NCBI GenBank assembly: GCA_015501075.1
Contig: JADNYJ010000338.1
Span: 1-34,688 of the forward strand
Source of the DNA: Gymnopilus junonius
Lineage: Eukaryota > Basidiomycota > Agaricomycetes > Agaricales > Galerinaceae
DNA: 34,688 nucleotides
Direction of reading: 5' to 3'
The notes beneath the pieces were generated by a model. It was not told the DNA's origin. It saw nothing but the letters and a program-made list of their open reading frames with translations, and did no database searches. How positions within the stretch are numbered: position 1 is the first letter of the stretch; each line of letters starts with the position of its first letter. Positions 20,707 to 32,500 of the stretch are shown here, piece after piece. Both the position numbers and the translations under genes were made by a program.

Positions 20707-22580
20707 ATGTTCTCAATCCTGAGGAGGTCGATACCTCGACGGACAGTGGTGCAGTCTGTGCGGTACTTTGCTCAAAAGCCGCCAGGTCCACCCAAGAAGA
20801 GGGTCAGACCGACAGCAGAGGCAAAACCTGAGCCACAGCCGGAGGCAACATCCGAACCAAAGCCCGAGACCAAGGCACCCCAGCAGGAGGAACCACTGCT
20901 GAATTCAGAACCGGAAGTGACGGCGCCAAAGTCTGGAGTGCCGACTCTTGATTTTTCACCGCCCGAGTTCGAGAAGGAATTCCAAAGAACGGGTGCCAGA
21001 TCTTCCAAGGATTCGCTCTCAACGAATGAGCGAAAACGACGGATGATGAGCCGAATTTCACTCGCCCTGCTTGCCTTGGCTTTTGGAGCGGGCACGGTGT
21101 ACATGGGACGGGAATGGGAGGAGGATGAGTTGAAGGCGAAGAAGCTGGTGCGTGACTCAGTCTAGAACGTTAGATATGGCATGCTGAAATAAACGTTTCA
21201 GCGGATAGAAGACGCACCTTCAACGCGTTGGGGACGGACGAAAGACCGTTTCTTAGAACTATTCGACGTAAGTCTTCTTTCTTGAATTTAAATCGTCGTC
21301 TAAATCTATATTATCCGAAGTATTTCAACAAACCCGCTTGGCCAGAACTCCTTCCTCCTCCTTACCCTCCTCCACATCAAAAGCCATACACTCTACTAAT
21401 ATCCGTTGACGACCTCCTTGTCACTTCAACATGGGATGTAAGTAAGGCGAGTTTTCGATAGCAGCCTTGCTCATTATTACCCCACAGCGCCAACATGGCT
21501 GGCGGACTGCCAAAAGACCCGGAGTGGATTACTTCCTCGGTTACATCTCCCAGTTCTACGAAGTTGTCGTCTTTACCACCCAACCTTACTACGTAAGTGT
21601 TTTCGACCTCTCAGCTTGCCTGCCTCTCACCGAATTGGCAGACTGCCGGACCTATCCTCGACAAACTCGACCGATACGGTTTCTATATTAATTACCGTCT
21701 TTTCCGCGAGGCAACTCGAACTTTGGATGGCAAGATTGTTAAAGTATGCTTCCTTGCCATTTTTCTGCCTTCTATCATCTTATAATTCCCTACAGGATCT
21801 GTCATATCTGAACCGCGACCTTTCAAAAGTAGTAATACTTGATACCGACCCGGAACACGTCCAGCTGCAGCCTGAAAACGCTATAATCCTACCCAAATGG
21901 AATGGTGATCCCAAGGACAAAGGACTTGTTGGCATCATTCCGTTCCTTGAATGTAATGTGACATTCTTTGGTCCTCCCTTCCATATTCTGACATTCCTCC
22001 TAGCAATCGCTATCTACAAACCTCCTGATGTCCGGCCTATCATAAAGGCTTATTCTGGCAAGGATATTCCTATCGAGTACGGCAAGCTGGAAGCCGAGAT
22101 GAAGGCGAAGCACGTTGCGGAATGGCAAGCGAAGCATAAGGGCAAGAGTCCTGGGTTCTCTTTCAGTTCAGTGCTTGGTCTCTCGGACAGTGTAAGCTTC
22201 TTCACTTCATTTTCGCAATCTGTTGTCTGATTGCGGTAATGTAGCCTTCTCTTCCTAAGAATGCCGCGCCTCCAACGTACCTAGAACAAAAGCGTTCTGA
22301 GGCACAGAAACAATACAAGGCTGAGCTTAAGTACATCGAGGACAACCGCGAGCAACTCGAGAAGCTCTTGGAACAAGATCAGCAAGCCGCCGCCGCTATG
22401 GTTCCCGGCTCTTTATGGGAAGCCATGGATGCCACGTTTGGCAAAGGTAAACCTGGTGAACCCGGCGCTGCTCCTCCTGGTGTACCTAACCCTACTGGAA
22501 CTTCGGCTGCGCCACCTGGTAGTGTCGTTACTGCTTCCTCAGGGTCCGCACAGGAATCTTCTGGTGCTCAAAAGGCGTGA
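20707..22580 (+). CDS. TIM50: TIM50, presequence receptor of the TIM23 translocase
   Basis: Eight exons (20707-21147, 21202-21267, 21321-21437, 21488-21592, 21642-21743, 21796-21952, 22004-22191, 22245-22580) join in frame to 503 residues. Tim50 sits in the mitochondrial inner membrane and hands precursor proteins from the TOM complex to the TIM23 channel. Residues 1 to about 22 are a basic presequence ([19 protein letters not shown]), followed by a Pro/Glu-rich linker and one membrane span near 116-134 ([18 protein letters not shown]). The FCP1-like domain follows: [66 protein letters not shown]. The phosphatase DxDxT motif is absent, as is usual for Tim50. The Gly/Pro/Ala-rich tail after about residue 460 is an extension. 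Confidence 0.95.
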
Positions 22581-22991
22581 ATGTGGTGTACGCCCGAGAC
22601 GGTGACGATGACTATTAGACCTATCTTATACGGTACTTACCTCGCCTTTGATAAAACACCCCCTTAGCATGTTTATGATACGATTTCAACTATTTATGGC
22701 CTGCCTGAACAGGTTATCGTCAAATTGCAGATATCTTCAGACACTTGCGCGCCCTTCTAGTCGACCGTGAATATACCTTGTCGAGTCAATACTGACTGTC
22801 AAAACCTCAAAACAACCAAAATATCAATCCAAGAGTGTCAAGTGTATTACTATCATGATGCTCAAGGAAAGGGTTTTCTATTTATACAATCCACATGCCC
22901 ACCAATACTCGCCAAGCGACCAACGACCTCAACATACCCCGAGCACTCAACCGACCCTTCTGACGCCTGCGTCTGAAGGAGTGACTGTGAC

Positions 22992-23685
22992 TTAGTTGTC
23001 CTTGGGATTGCACTGAGAGTACCCTAGACGAACATTGGAGGGGCAATGTGAATATAGGGTAAGGGAACAAAGGAGGAACGGAAGAAGAACGTACAGTCAG
23101 AGAAGTAGCGGCAGTAAGCACCGTCGGCACATTTGGTCGTCCCATGGTAGTCTTTGCCTCCGCCTGCAAGGAAAGAAGTGAGTAAGAGTGGCGTCGAGAA
23201 GGCAAGAAAGAAGAAGGAAAAGACGTACATTGACCGTAAAGAACCTGGGAATCACCATAGCCGCCCTTGTTGTCGCCGTACCCGCCCTTGTCGTCGCCAC
23301 CATAACCATAACCCTTGTTGTCGTCACCGTAGCCCTTGGCCTTGTCATCGCCGCCGTCATAACCCTTGTTGTCGTCGCCGTAGCCGTAGGCCTTGGTGTC
23401 GCTGCCGTAGGCTTTGTTGTCGTCGCCATAGCCCTTAGACTTGTCGTCGTCGTCGTGGGCCTTGGATTTGTCGTCGTCGTCGTGGGCCTTGGATTTGTCG
23501 TCGTCGCCGTAGCCCTTGTTGTTGTCGCCGCCATAGCTAGAGCCGCTGTCGTCGCGCACTTGCATGCGGCCAGCCGCGTCGACGCCCCTGGCTTCGGTCG
23601 CGAGACGTCCATGAACCAGATGGCCGTGAAGCATGAGGAGCGCGATGAGGGTGAAGGAGAAGAAACGTGTGGTGAACGATGACAT
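22992..23685 (-). CDS. Secreted Asp/Gly/Lys/Tyr-repeat protein with C-terminal CBM1
   Basis: Three exons (23685-23229, 23163-23095, 23023-22992) join in frame to 185 residues. Residues 1-26 are a signal peptide (RFFSFTLIALLMLHGHLVHG). Residues about 47-148 are low-complexity repeats of KGYGDDNK, KAHDDDDKS and GYGGDDKG type, with no predicted fold. The last 36 residues, split over all three exons, form a fungal cellulose-binding module (CBM1): YGQCGG, then DYHGTTKCADGAYC, then the aromatic-rich DWYSQC. The four cysteines and the two aromatics are in consensus positions. It would be secreted and bind cellulose through the CBM1, displaying a charged disordered chain. No catalytic domain is present. 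It lies head-to-tail after another CBM1 gene and converges on TIM50. Confidence 0.85.
23260..23550 (-). repeat. Coding tandem repeats of the CBM1 protein
   Basis: This region contains near-exact repeats, with a 27-bp unit encoding DDDDKSKAH twice in a row near 23450-23505 and looser GYGDDNK units around it. The whole stretch stays in frame, and its antisense strand is an artefactual Val/Ala-rich open frame. Confidence 0.75.
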
Positions 23686-23811
23686 GGTGATTGATTGGTT
23701 TTGGTAATTGAACGTTAGTTAAGACGATGAGGATGAGTGTAATGATGAGATGCGATGCGATTTGACTAGCAAATGCGTGGATTGGTGAGGAAAGAAGGCG
23801 ACCTGGGGAGG

Positions 23812-23820
23812 TTTATATAT
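23812..23820 (-). promoter_or_regulatory. TATA box of the repeat/CBM1 gene
   Basis: On the minus strand this reads ATATATAAA, about 130 bp upstream of the ATG at 23685. Confidence 0.5.
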
Positions 23821-24047
23821 CCTTTGAAGAAAGGGGCTGACCAGGCGGATTTGGCCAGCATTGCCTGAGTCTGGTCTGCGTCTCAATGTGGTCGACGTCA
23901 AGATCGGAGACCAGGACGTCGATACCTTGAAATGACGTATATGCCGATTAATTCATGATACTCATGACCATTGCACGTAGGCGGAGTAAACACCTGTGGA
24001 GTCGAGACTTTTCAAAAAGCAGCAGAGCGTGGTCGCCGAAAAATGAT

Positions 24048-24053
24048 TTTATT
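24048..24053 (-). promoter_or_regulatory. Possible polyadenylation signal of the esterase gene
   Basis: AATAAA on the minus strand, about 80 bp past the stop codon of the CE16-like gene. Confidence 0.35.
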
Positions 24054-24131
24054 TGGCTTTTTTTACTACCGTCAAACCTCAAGCCCTCGTACTCATCATA
24101 TATAGTTTTAAATTTGCCTTGATTTCTTTCT

Positions 24132-25812
24132 TTACCAGATTGTACTTCCGAGGACCGTCTTGCCAATTTCTTGAGCGAAGAACACGTTCGCGTAGGCTAT
24201 TTTTAGATCAGACGCGTCAAGCCCCTATTTAGAATGAGAAAGCGCGTCAACTTACTGCTCGGGTGGTAGTTATTACTGTTGACAAGAGTGAATTAGAACC
24301 AAAAAATAGCAGATAAATAAATGGGTTGCTTACCCCCAGAAATCTGTGGCCGCCGAGCCATAAGAGGTGGCATCTGCGAAACCGTAGGCAGTTGGGTTAT
24401 TCAACATGGTGGTAAATTGGGCGTTGGCATCCCAGAAGAATGTCTTGACCTATAATGAGAAAAATATCAAGAATAACGCTCAGTTAAATACGTGTATATA
24501 AACTTACTCCGCTATTTGAAGCCTGGAATGAGCTTATTCTGGACAGCAACCTGGTGTTGAAATCAGCAATAACGGATTTCTCAAGCGCTTGCGCCGAAGC
24601 ATCTTGTGCTAGCATCTATCACAAATTTCTGGTGAGCATTATCACGTATAAGAGTTATGCAAGCTTACCAACGGCGATCGGTCGATGGGTGGTACGTTAG
24701 CAAAGAGGAAGTTCCTGCCTCCGGCCGTGTACTGCAGAAGTGCCCATGTCAATGGTCGGAGAAGGAAGGAAACGAAAACGAATAAAGCATTTACCAGTTC
24801 CTGCACTAATTCAAAGTAGTTGTTCAGCAATGTCTCCGAGAACCTACATATTCAAACGATGGATTAGCTCAGTGGCAATGTAATACCAGGAGAGTGCAGT
24901 GACTAACGCTGAGCGGTTTCCAGACTGATAATAACTATTTCCAATGTCATTAACCCCAATCCAGACAGAGAATAACGAGTTGGCGCTGGTCCATGGGGTA
25001 GTAGGAGGCTTATTAGCAACAGTGGTTAGGAATTGGTTAACCTGATCTCCCAAACTGAGGACGGTTGGCTCATAAGGAGCGACGAGAGTCGCATTGATGG
25101 TAGCACCGCCATAAGCATAGTTGTACGTGAAGAGTAAAGAGTTGTTGTAGGTTGCTGTAAGGTATCCAACCCAGTTCGATCCTCCGGTGGCGGAGTAACC
25201 TGGGAAGGGCGGGTTTCCGATTGGGTTGGCCAGGTTGGGCAGAGGACCAGTGATATCAAATTGAGTCTGGGAGTATGAGTCTCCGCTAGATGAAAAAAAT
25301 GTACATTAAATAAACACAAATCGGCAGGGATGCATTACGTATTTCGGACTCACAAGCCGAACCAGTAATTAGCTTCGCCAGTACCTGAGGGTATGGAAGT
25401 AGGGGTTGCAACTGGAGTTGTGGAAGTCACTGGGCCGGTCGACGTCTGTGATATCGTGGTAGTAGATGAAGTTGCGGGGAGACACTGGCTATAGTCTGTA
25501 AATCGAGAACATATAATTATCAGTCTATCTAATGTAACTGCTTGGAAACGTACATGGATTGGAGTAAACGCAACTCGACCTTTAAGAGATGTTAAATCAA
25601 GGGATGAATTCTAGAGCGAACAGACTTACCCAGACACACAGGTTGTTGCTCCAGTCCAATTAATTCCACCGCCTATCTCCGAAAGTTAATATAAGCAGAG
25701 TAAAAGATGGTCGAAAAGCAAGCTTACATTGACCCCAGAGAGTTTGCTGAGCGGTAACATAGGGTAAATATCCAATTACCGCAACAAGCTCGACCGACGA
25801 AAGACGCAGCAT
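24132..25812 (-). CDS. GDSL acetylesterase (CE16-like) with N-terminal CBM1
   Basis: Eleven exons join in frame to 364 residues: 25812-25728, 25672-25630, 25579-25554, 25495-25354, 25285-24908, 24843-24795, 24731-24669, 24615-24508, 24449-24334, 24275-24256, 24196-24132. A signal peptide (residues 1-21) is followed by a CBM1 (LWGQCGG, TTCVSGSSC, YYSQC), a Ser/Thr/Pro linker to about 95, then a GDSL hydrolase: block I GDSYS near 100, block III GVNDIG near 208, and the catalytic His in NNYHPS near 341. CE16 enzymes remove acetyl groups from xylo-oligosaccharides (family knowledge). Several exons are tiny (26 bp and 20 bp), and the 20-bp exon holds the catalytic His. The usual Asp before the His reads Asn. 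Confidence 0.9.
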
Positions 25813-25875
25813 TTTGGTAGATTTGAAAGAGAAACACAGGAACTAGGACTACTCTTAGCAAAGGAAAAATCTTCG

Positions 25876-25883
25876 TATTTATA
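25876..25883 (-). promoter_or_regulatory. TATA box of the CBM1 esterase gene
   Basis: On the minus strand this reads TATAAATA, about 65 bp upstream of the ATG at 25812. Confidence 0.55.
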
Positions 25884-28800
25884 CTCCGCTTTAACCACGA
25901 AGATTAAACCTAGCAGGAGGACGATCAGGTTGGGTCAGCATGTGGACATTGGACATAGCGGCGGGCCGTACAGGATATCCCGAGATGACGAGCACCACTC
26001 TCCGTAAATTGCGAGTGTCAACATCCTGAACCGATAATCAACCGGATACTTGGCATGTAAAAACAAAAGAAGGAGAGGTAACGAGGTGAAAAGCCAAAAG
26101 ATAAAATGGGTCTCATCGCAAAAATGACCACTGGAGTGCGGTGTATTGCGCATGGCACTGGGTCATAAGCAGCTAATGGCCCTAGAGTTGACAAAGTCAG
26201 GAATGATCATGAGTATGTAGGTTACAAGAACGATTAAATCTCGGAGATGTTCCACCATGACCTTGTTCTGCGACAGGCCGCGATTGAGAAGGACTTCTCG
26301 TTCTCCAATAATTATCCCATTATCGTCCGAAAATTGACCGCGGTACTTTTATCGACTTATAATTGATGTTTTGATCTAAATTGACGTTGAGTGCTTCTAA
26401 AGCATTACACTCTGCGGAGGGCTAGAATAGGGAGGGGTGATGGGTATACTAGGCAGTACTATTCACAGGCCGCTTGTCTTTTAGGCGCCTGCCTCCACAT
26501 TCCGTTGATGACACGTGCCGGTGCCCAGCACTATCCCCGACGGGGATTGGCCGTTGACCGAGTCCTTGGATGATATTGAAAAGAAGAAAACCCCGCCCTG
26601 TAAAGTCTTCTTCAAGTTTCAACCAAATTCCTACCACATTTCTTTGTTTCCGTTAAATGGAATTACGCGGCCTTGTCTAATATTATTGATGAATCGGAAA
26701 CTCCATTCAGAGCTCGGCTGTTGCAATATTTCGAACTGGCATCAAATGGATGTCCATACGCCCAGCGCCCACCTCCATTCCTATCTATCTGTCTATCAAA
26801 TTCAGGCGGCGGTATATGCACGTTAGTTGATAAGCTATTAAGCTTTGCAGTAACGTCTACCAAGATCATGGTCCCGGCGTCGAGGGCCCATCGTTATTAT
26901 TATACTGGAGTACTAGTCCGCTTCAGACCAGTCACCAATTAGCATCAGCCTACAGTGGATCGGCGGTGACCTATCAGAGTATCCAAGTATCCCTGACCAT
27001 CAGCCGTAAGGTAGAAATTAAACAAGTGGGGCATCAGGTCTCAGACCTCAGGTTTTGAAAGGTCAGTGAGGTGGCGGAGAATACTAATGCATGCGCATAC
27101 GCATTAACTTGAAGAAGCCATGTCGTCCCACGTTGACTGGCACAGTACTTATTATTCCTCTTCTCTACTTTACATAGACTTCAGCGACTCAGGGTCGGAG
27201 GCGAAGAATCAGTTGTGTCTGTTTTGTGCGTGTCTTTACATAATTCCAATTTAGAGAGAAAAGGAAAAGTGTGGAATATGTCACTCACTTTGCGAGTGCT
27301 TTTCCCGGCGTTTTACAGCTGCCGTATGTACGTCTACGTCTCAACTCTATCAGTATTACAGTACGCATGCATGTGCATGTAGGGGGCAGTCCAAATTAAG
27401 TAGCTGAAACTCATACTTAGAGGGAACATGGACACACTTTCACATTGGCGGGAGTGGATTAATTCAAAATATCTAGCTTTGCGTGGGTACGACTCGGACT
27501 CGAGGAGATTTTTTGCCTGTACGATCCTTGGCTGGTGGATACTAAAGGGCGATCAGTGTTTGAGCTGGACGGGGCGGTGGGCGCCAACGTACGGTATATA
27601 CCAATGATCATTCAAGGCACCACTAACCGGGAGGAATAGTACCGAATACTTTACCGATGAGTTACGCGCGAGTAGTGCACTCTAAACTTGAATTGGGGGT
27701 GGGCGGGGATGATTTCACAGATAACCATGTATAAGTATAACTGCAAATGAATGACGGGACGGACAGGTCATAGGCTTGGCGATTGAAACAAAGCTGCAAT
27801 GGGATCGGAAATCAGAGGCGAGGGAAAAAAACACCTTGCTCGTAAGTAAGTACAAATTGCGCTTAAGCTTTAAGCGTACTGAAGTGAGATCTGGTGCGGT
27901 GCACGTCGGGATCTAGAGAAGCAAGGGGGATATATTAGTAGACAACGTGTAACGTCCAAGTCTATGCCCCAAGCGTCGCGTCACCTGAGGGTGGACCCCA
28001 TGTTACTGTTACCCGAGGTTACATGGCAGTTAAACACGTTTACAAGTTATCTCGGGTACTGAATGAGAACGCTTGAAGTGAGAAAATATGGAGGCGACTT
28101 TAGCCAAATTCGCGCACCTATAAGTATGTAATTTATAAACACCTGCGAGCAAGAAGAGAGGGTTTTAAGCTATGTACGCGTTCTAATTATGAACGTACGA
28201 TATGCGTAATTTATCACGACACGAATTACTCTATGTATAAGTGGGAGAGGTATCTCGAGAAGCGATCTTGTGGAGCCGTGCGTTAATTGAACGATGCGAA
28301 TTCTGATCAAAAAATAGACAAAGAAAACAGTGGTCTGATATTTTTATTTTCTTTTGCAAGTGCTTATCTGTCTAGATCTCCGAGAGGCAATTCAAAACCC
28401 AGCATGCCATTGTGTCGCGTCCGCGTCGCAAGCTCGGGAGAAAATGTTGAGAACTTGAGAACTAACTCGATATGTCAAGTCAAGTCAATCCGATTGGAGT
28501 GTCAATTGTGACGCCGTCAGATGTACTGGATATGTCCATATGTCGTGGGTCCTGGGGGGTCATGATTCACAAAGAGGGGAGATGAGGCGGAGGCGACGAG
28601 ATGTCCAAAAGTAGCTTTGGGGGTGCTGCTGGTGCTCCGGGGAAAGGGAGGTTAATTTTGGGTTCTTGGGTTTCCTCCTGAGTCTCAGGTCTGAGATCTA
28701 GACGAAGAGAAAGAGAGAGAGGTGAGCACTTGGTTTAGGCTTCTTGTCACTGTCAATGACATGAAGCTCCTGTACGGATGAGTTGGGTCCCGCTGCGGCA

Positions 28801-29520
28801 GCTAAAAATTGCGACATCGGGGGGAGTTGACCTTGATAAGGAGGAAGACGTCAGCCCCGCCGTGTGGAAAATTGTTTGAGGAACAAGAAACGTGCATGGG
28901 CATCGTGATATCGGGCGGCAAACGTGAAAATACGGATCTACTAGAACCCCGCCCCCCGCTATCGCCAAGAGACGTGGCCGTCATTAGGAGTAAAGACTGA
29001 ACGAGACTACTGTCAGGAATTTGAATCTGAATCCAACATGGAACCCAGAGAAGAGGTAACGGGTAAACAAGAGCTTTTTCTTTTGCAGCAGTCGCACAGT
29101 TTGACAGGTGTTTATCTGAGAGGGGGTTTTGAATTGAATAAGAAAAGAACGTTCGGAACAGGGAAATCGAAGGGCAAGGATGTCGGAAATCAAAGGCAGG
29201 TTGTAAATTCGAATTTCGTAAAACAGATACTCCGTGACCCTTTCTTTGTCCCCGTCACCTCAGCCCCATGCACATGTCCTCCTCGTTCTGCGGGTAGGCC
29301 AGCTCGTCGTACACGTCGTTTTCTCGTTTTTGGGCTGTATTCTGACCGTTTATATTCTGCAGGGGTTGTCTAGCAAAGGCAGATAAAAGACAGACGTTGG
29401 TGACTGACTGACGGACTGCTGGGCTGCCACGACTCGCATTAGGCTCTCAGAGTCAAATTGAAAAAAAAATTCTCTGGCTCTTTACGACACCCAATCTTTT
29501 CTTTTCCTGTTATCACCGTC
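25884..29520. other. Long intergenic region, no gene seen
   Basis: About 3.6 kb lie between the divergent CBM1 esterase and RasGEF genes. Only short open frames without family resemblance or credible splice structure occur. I found no tRNA, long inverted repeat or target duplication. The last 100 bp before 29521 are pyrimidine-rich, consistent with the RasGEF promoter. Decayed repeats or non-coding transcripts cannot be judged by eye. Confidence 0.5.
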
Positions 29521-32500
29521 ATGGCTCCACGCCGCGGTCTCTCGCCCAACCCGCCTCTCCAACAACAACCACCAGCTCACCAAGATTCTCTCTCGCCGTC
29601 CTCCGCCGCCCCTCCACGCTCGACTTCGCCGTCCTCGGGCTTCACCCAGTTCCTGACACGCCCTTCGAAATGGTTCAGCCGCAGTGCGTCCGGGTCAAAG
29701 TCCCCTTCCACTACGGGCTTTGCGCCGGGTAGTCAGGATTCATCGTCCAAGTTGGGAGAGAGGGGGTCGGGGTCGTCATCTGGGGGCAGGAAGCATAAAA
29801 TTTCTCAACCTACCGATCCAAGACCGCTGATGGACAAGTTCTCGGGTGTTGGAAGCAAGTGGGTTGTTTCAGAACGAATTGGTCGAATTATTATTTTACT
29901 GACAAAATACTCTTTCTACCACCTAGATCTGTACTGGACCTCTCAGCACGCCCACCAGGCTCGCTCGAGCTATCCAGAATGCAATCACACAACCCACCCA
30001 GCATGCCCTCAAGCCCTTCCAACTCCGGATCCGGCTCCCGTCGCCCAGCCGACCTGAGCCTAGGAGACCTTCGCAACGTATCCAGAAAAGCATGGTCCCG
30101 CTCTGCGGATGACCTAACCAAGATGTCCTCCATGTCCCCGTCTCCTGTTCCCTCCCCGTCGTACCCGCAGTCCTCCTCGCACGGCAAGCAGCAGGCATAC
30201 ACTGTTGGGAAGGTTAACCCCAAGGCAGATTTTTCGCCTATCAATCCTTCATTCCAAGAGAGAGTCGCGGAATATAGGAACAGAAGCGATTCCAACGCTA
30301 GTGCGCTGTCGCCTTCTAGCCCGTCCAGCTCTTCTAGTATACTGAACGGAAATGCACCTGTACCTGCATCTATACGGCACCCGTTCCCGAGTGTCAGCAC
30401 GACACCGCCGTCGTCTTCACCTCCAAGAAGCGCGACGCTGCCTACTGTATCTATATCTATTTCTGGGGCTGGTCCTTTTGCTCAAGGCCAAGCCCAAATG
30501 CCAACGTCATCAGCGTTAACAGCCGAGGGGCAGAACCACGTCCATACCCGATCGCACTCGTTTACTCCTAAATTACCCTCAAAACTCGCCACACCGCGTT
30601 ATCCCCCTAGTCCTCAGCGGGCGAATACGGACCAGCAGCAGTATGATAACGCCAACGCTAATATACACATGAATCTGAACACGAGCATGAGAGAAGGAAC
30701 CTCGAACTTGAACTACCCATATCCCTCCTACCCCCCACCCCAAGGCACGCCTACGCGTGCCGCTTTCGGGTTCGGATTCGGTGGGCTAAATAAGAGTCAA
30801 GACTCTAGTTCATCAGCTGCAGCCTCTCCTGCAACTCACCGGTCGACGACGCTCCTCCCTCCTCCTATTATCATCGAGCCCAAACAACGCGCTCCAGCAG
30901 CTGAGGAAGACCCATTCGACAATGCACTGGATGGCGATAACCAAAAGCGCTCCTCGCAGATTTTACTGCACAGTGGGTTTCTCAACCGCCTCGCGGATCT
31001 CCCGCCCAACTTTCCTCATGGGAATGGGAATGGGAATAGCAGCAATGCATCGCAAGCTCAGCTCAACCTCAACCTTTCCAATCCGAAAGGATGGAAGCCC
31101 TTTAAAGTCGATTTGAAAGGCTCCAAGTTGTATTTTTACAAACCGCCCAGCGACAGGACTGGGGCTATCAAGGATCTCTTTCCTTCTGGACTCGTGCCTC
31201 CCCAGGATGAGGAGGAGGACGATATGTTGTTGGCTGAGCCTGGCAGTGCGATTTCCGCTGCCTCGGGGATGTCGGGAGGTTCTTTTGGCAAGACAAAAGA
31301 AGAGGGTGCTGCTGCTAATGGAGCAGGAGGAGCAGGACAGGGAACGGTGGGGAGGAAGAGGAGGGCGTACTGGGGCCGGAAGACACATCCTGATCTTGTG
31401 CTGGATGTGAATGGAGAGATTGAAAGGGGCTCGTTTGAGGCACTCACGCATGAGGCTGTTTTTGCTACCACTTTTTCTTTGAAAGTGGAGTCGGAGTCGA
31501 CGACGGCTGCTGAAGCCAAAGAAACGAAAGAAGATACGACAGAAAATAAATTGGAAGACGACGAATTAGGTTCATTGCCCTACCCATCAACTTCATCGCC
31601 CAGTGCTAATCTCAACGCCGACGGCCATTTGAGCCCAAATTCCAGTATGAACTCCAAGCAAACCCAAACTCAAGAGCAAAAACAGAAACAGAAGTATCAC
31701 CAATTTGCCTCTTCCATGCTCTTCTCCCTCCCCCTCCTCATAGGCCGGGCACAATTCGAGACCGAGTTCCTCAGGTGCTGCTCCTTCCTCGTCTCTGGCT
31801 CAGGGGACGACGAGACCACCCAGCAGGCAATGAGAGATCGGGTAGCGTGGTTGGCGAATGAATATTTGAGGTATCATGGGACGCCGCTGGATGGTGAGGG
31901 ATGGGAGGAGTTTAAGCGGGAGGTTATTCCTGGGGTGTCGATGAGCGCTGAAAAGGCTGCTTTTTCTTCGTCTTTAGGGATGCATACTTCGGCGTCGACG
32001 CAGGCAATGTTTCAACCATCGCCGATTGCTGGGAGTGAAAGCCCAAATACCGTTGCCAATACAGCTGTTGGGGTCAGCCCGAACACCAACACGTTCTCTC
32101 CAAGACCGGAAGATGGAGGGTCCAAGATGGTCTCGCTGCTCGATGCGTTGTTCCCCCCTGTCCATTTAGACTTCCGTGCCCAGCCACAAACACCCCAGAC
32201 GCCCAGAAGCAATTCGAATAGTAATAACAACAACAGGTACCCTTGGGGGGTGTTGCAAGAAGAAGGCATGACGAGAGACGTCCTCTTCTCCCTCGACCCG
32301 TATATGGTGTCGAGGAGTCTGGAGATGTTCCATCGCAGTGTGATGGAGCTGTGTCCGGATAATATTGTCGCGGAGTTTTTGCTCCCTCCTGCTGCTTCCA
32401 CTGATGAGTTGGATAGAGACGGGGCGATGAGCATGAAGACGATGTTGATGCTGATGCGACAGCTAGGAAGAGTGCAGAAGCACTCTTCGGGACGGACGAG

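Noticed and set aside
23188..23682. Plus-strand Val/Ala-rich open frame of 164 residues
   Set aside because: It is the mirror of the GAC/GGC/AAG-rich coding repeats of the CBM1 protein on the minus strand.
27965..28120. Possible solo LTR beginning TGTAACGTCC
   Set aside because: No matching CA end and no short target duplication could be found nearby.
29038..29373. Plus-strand open frame of 111 residues upstream of the RasGEF gene
   Set aside because: No family resemblance, and it lies in the likely promoter or leader region.
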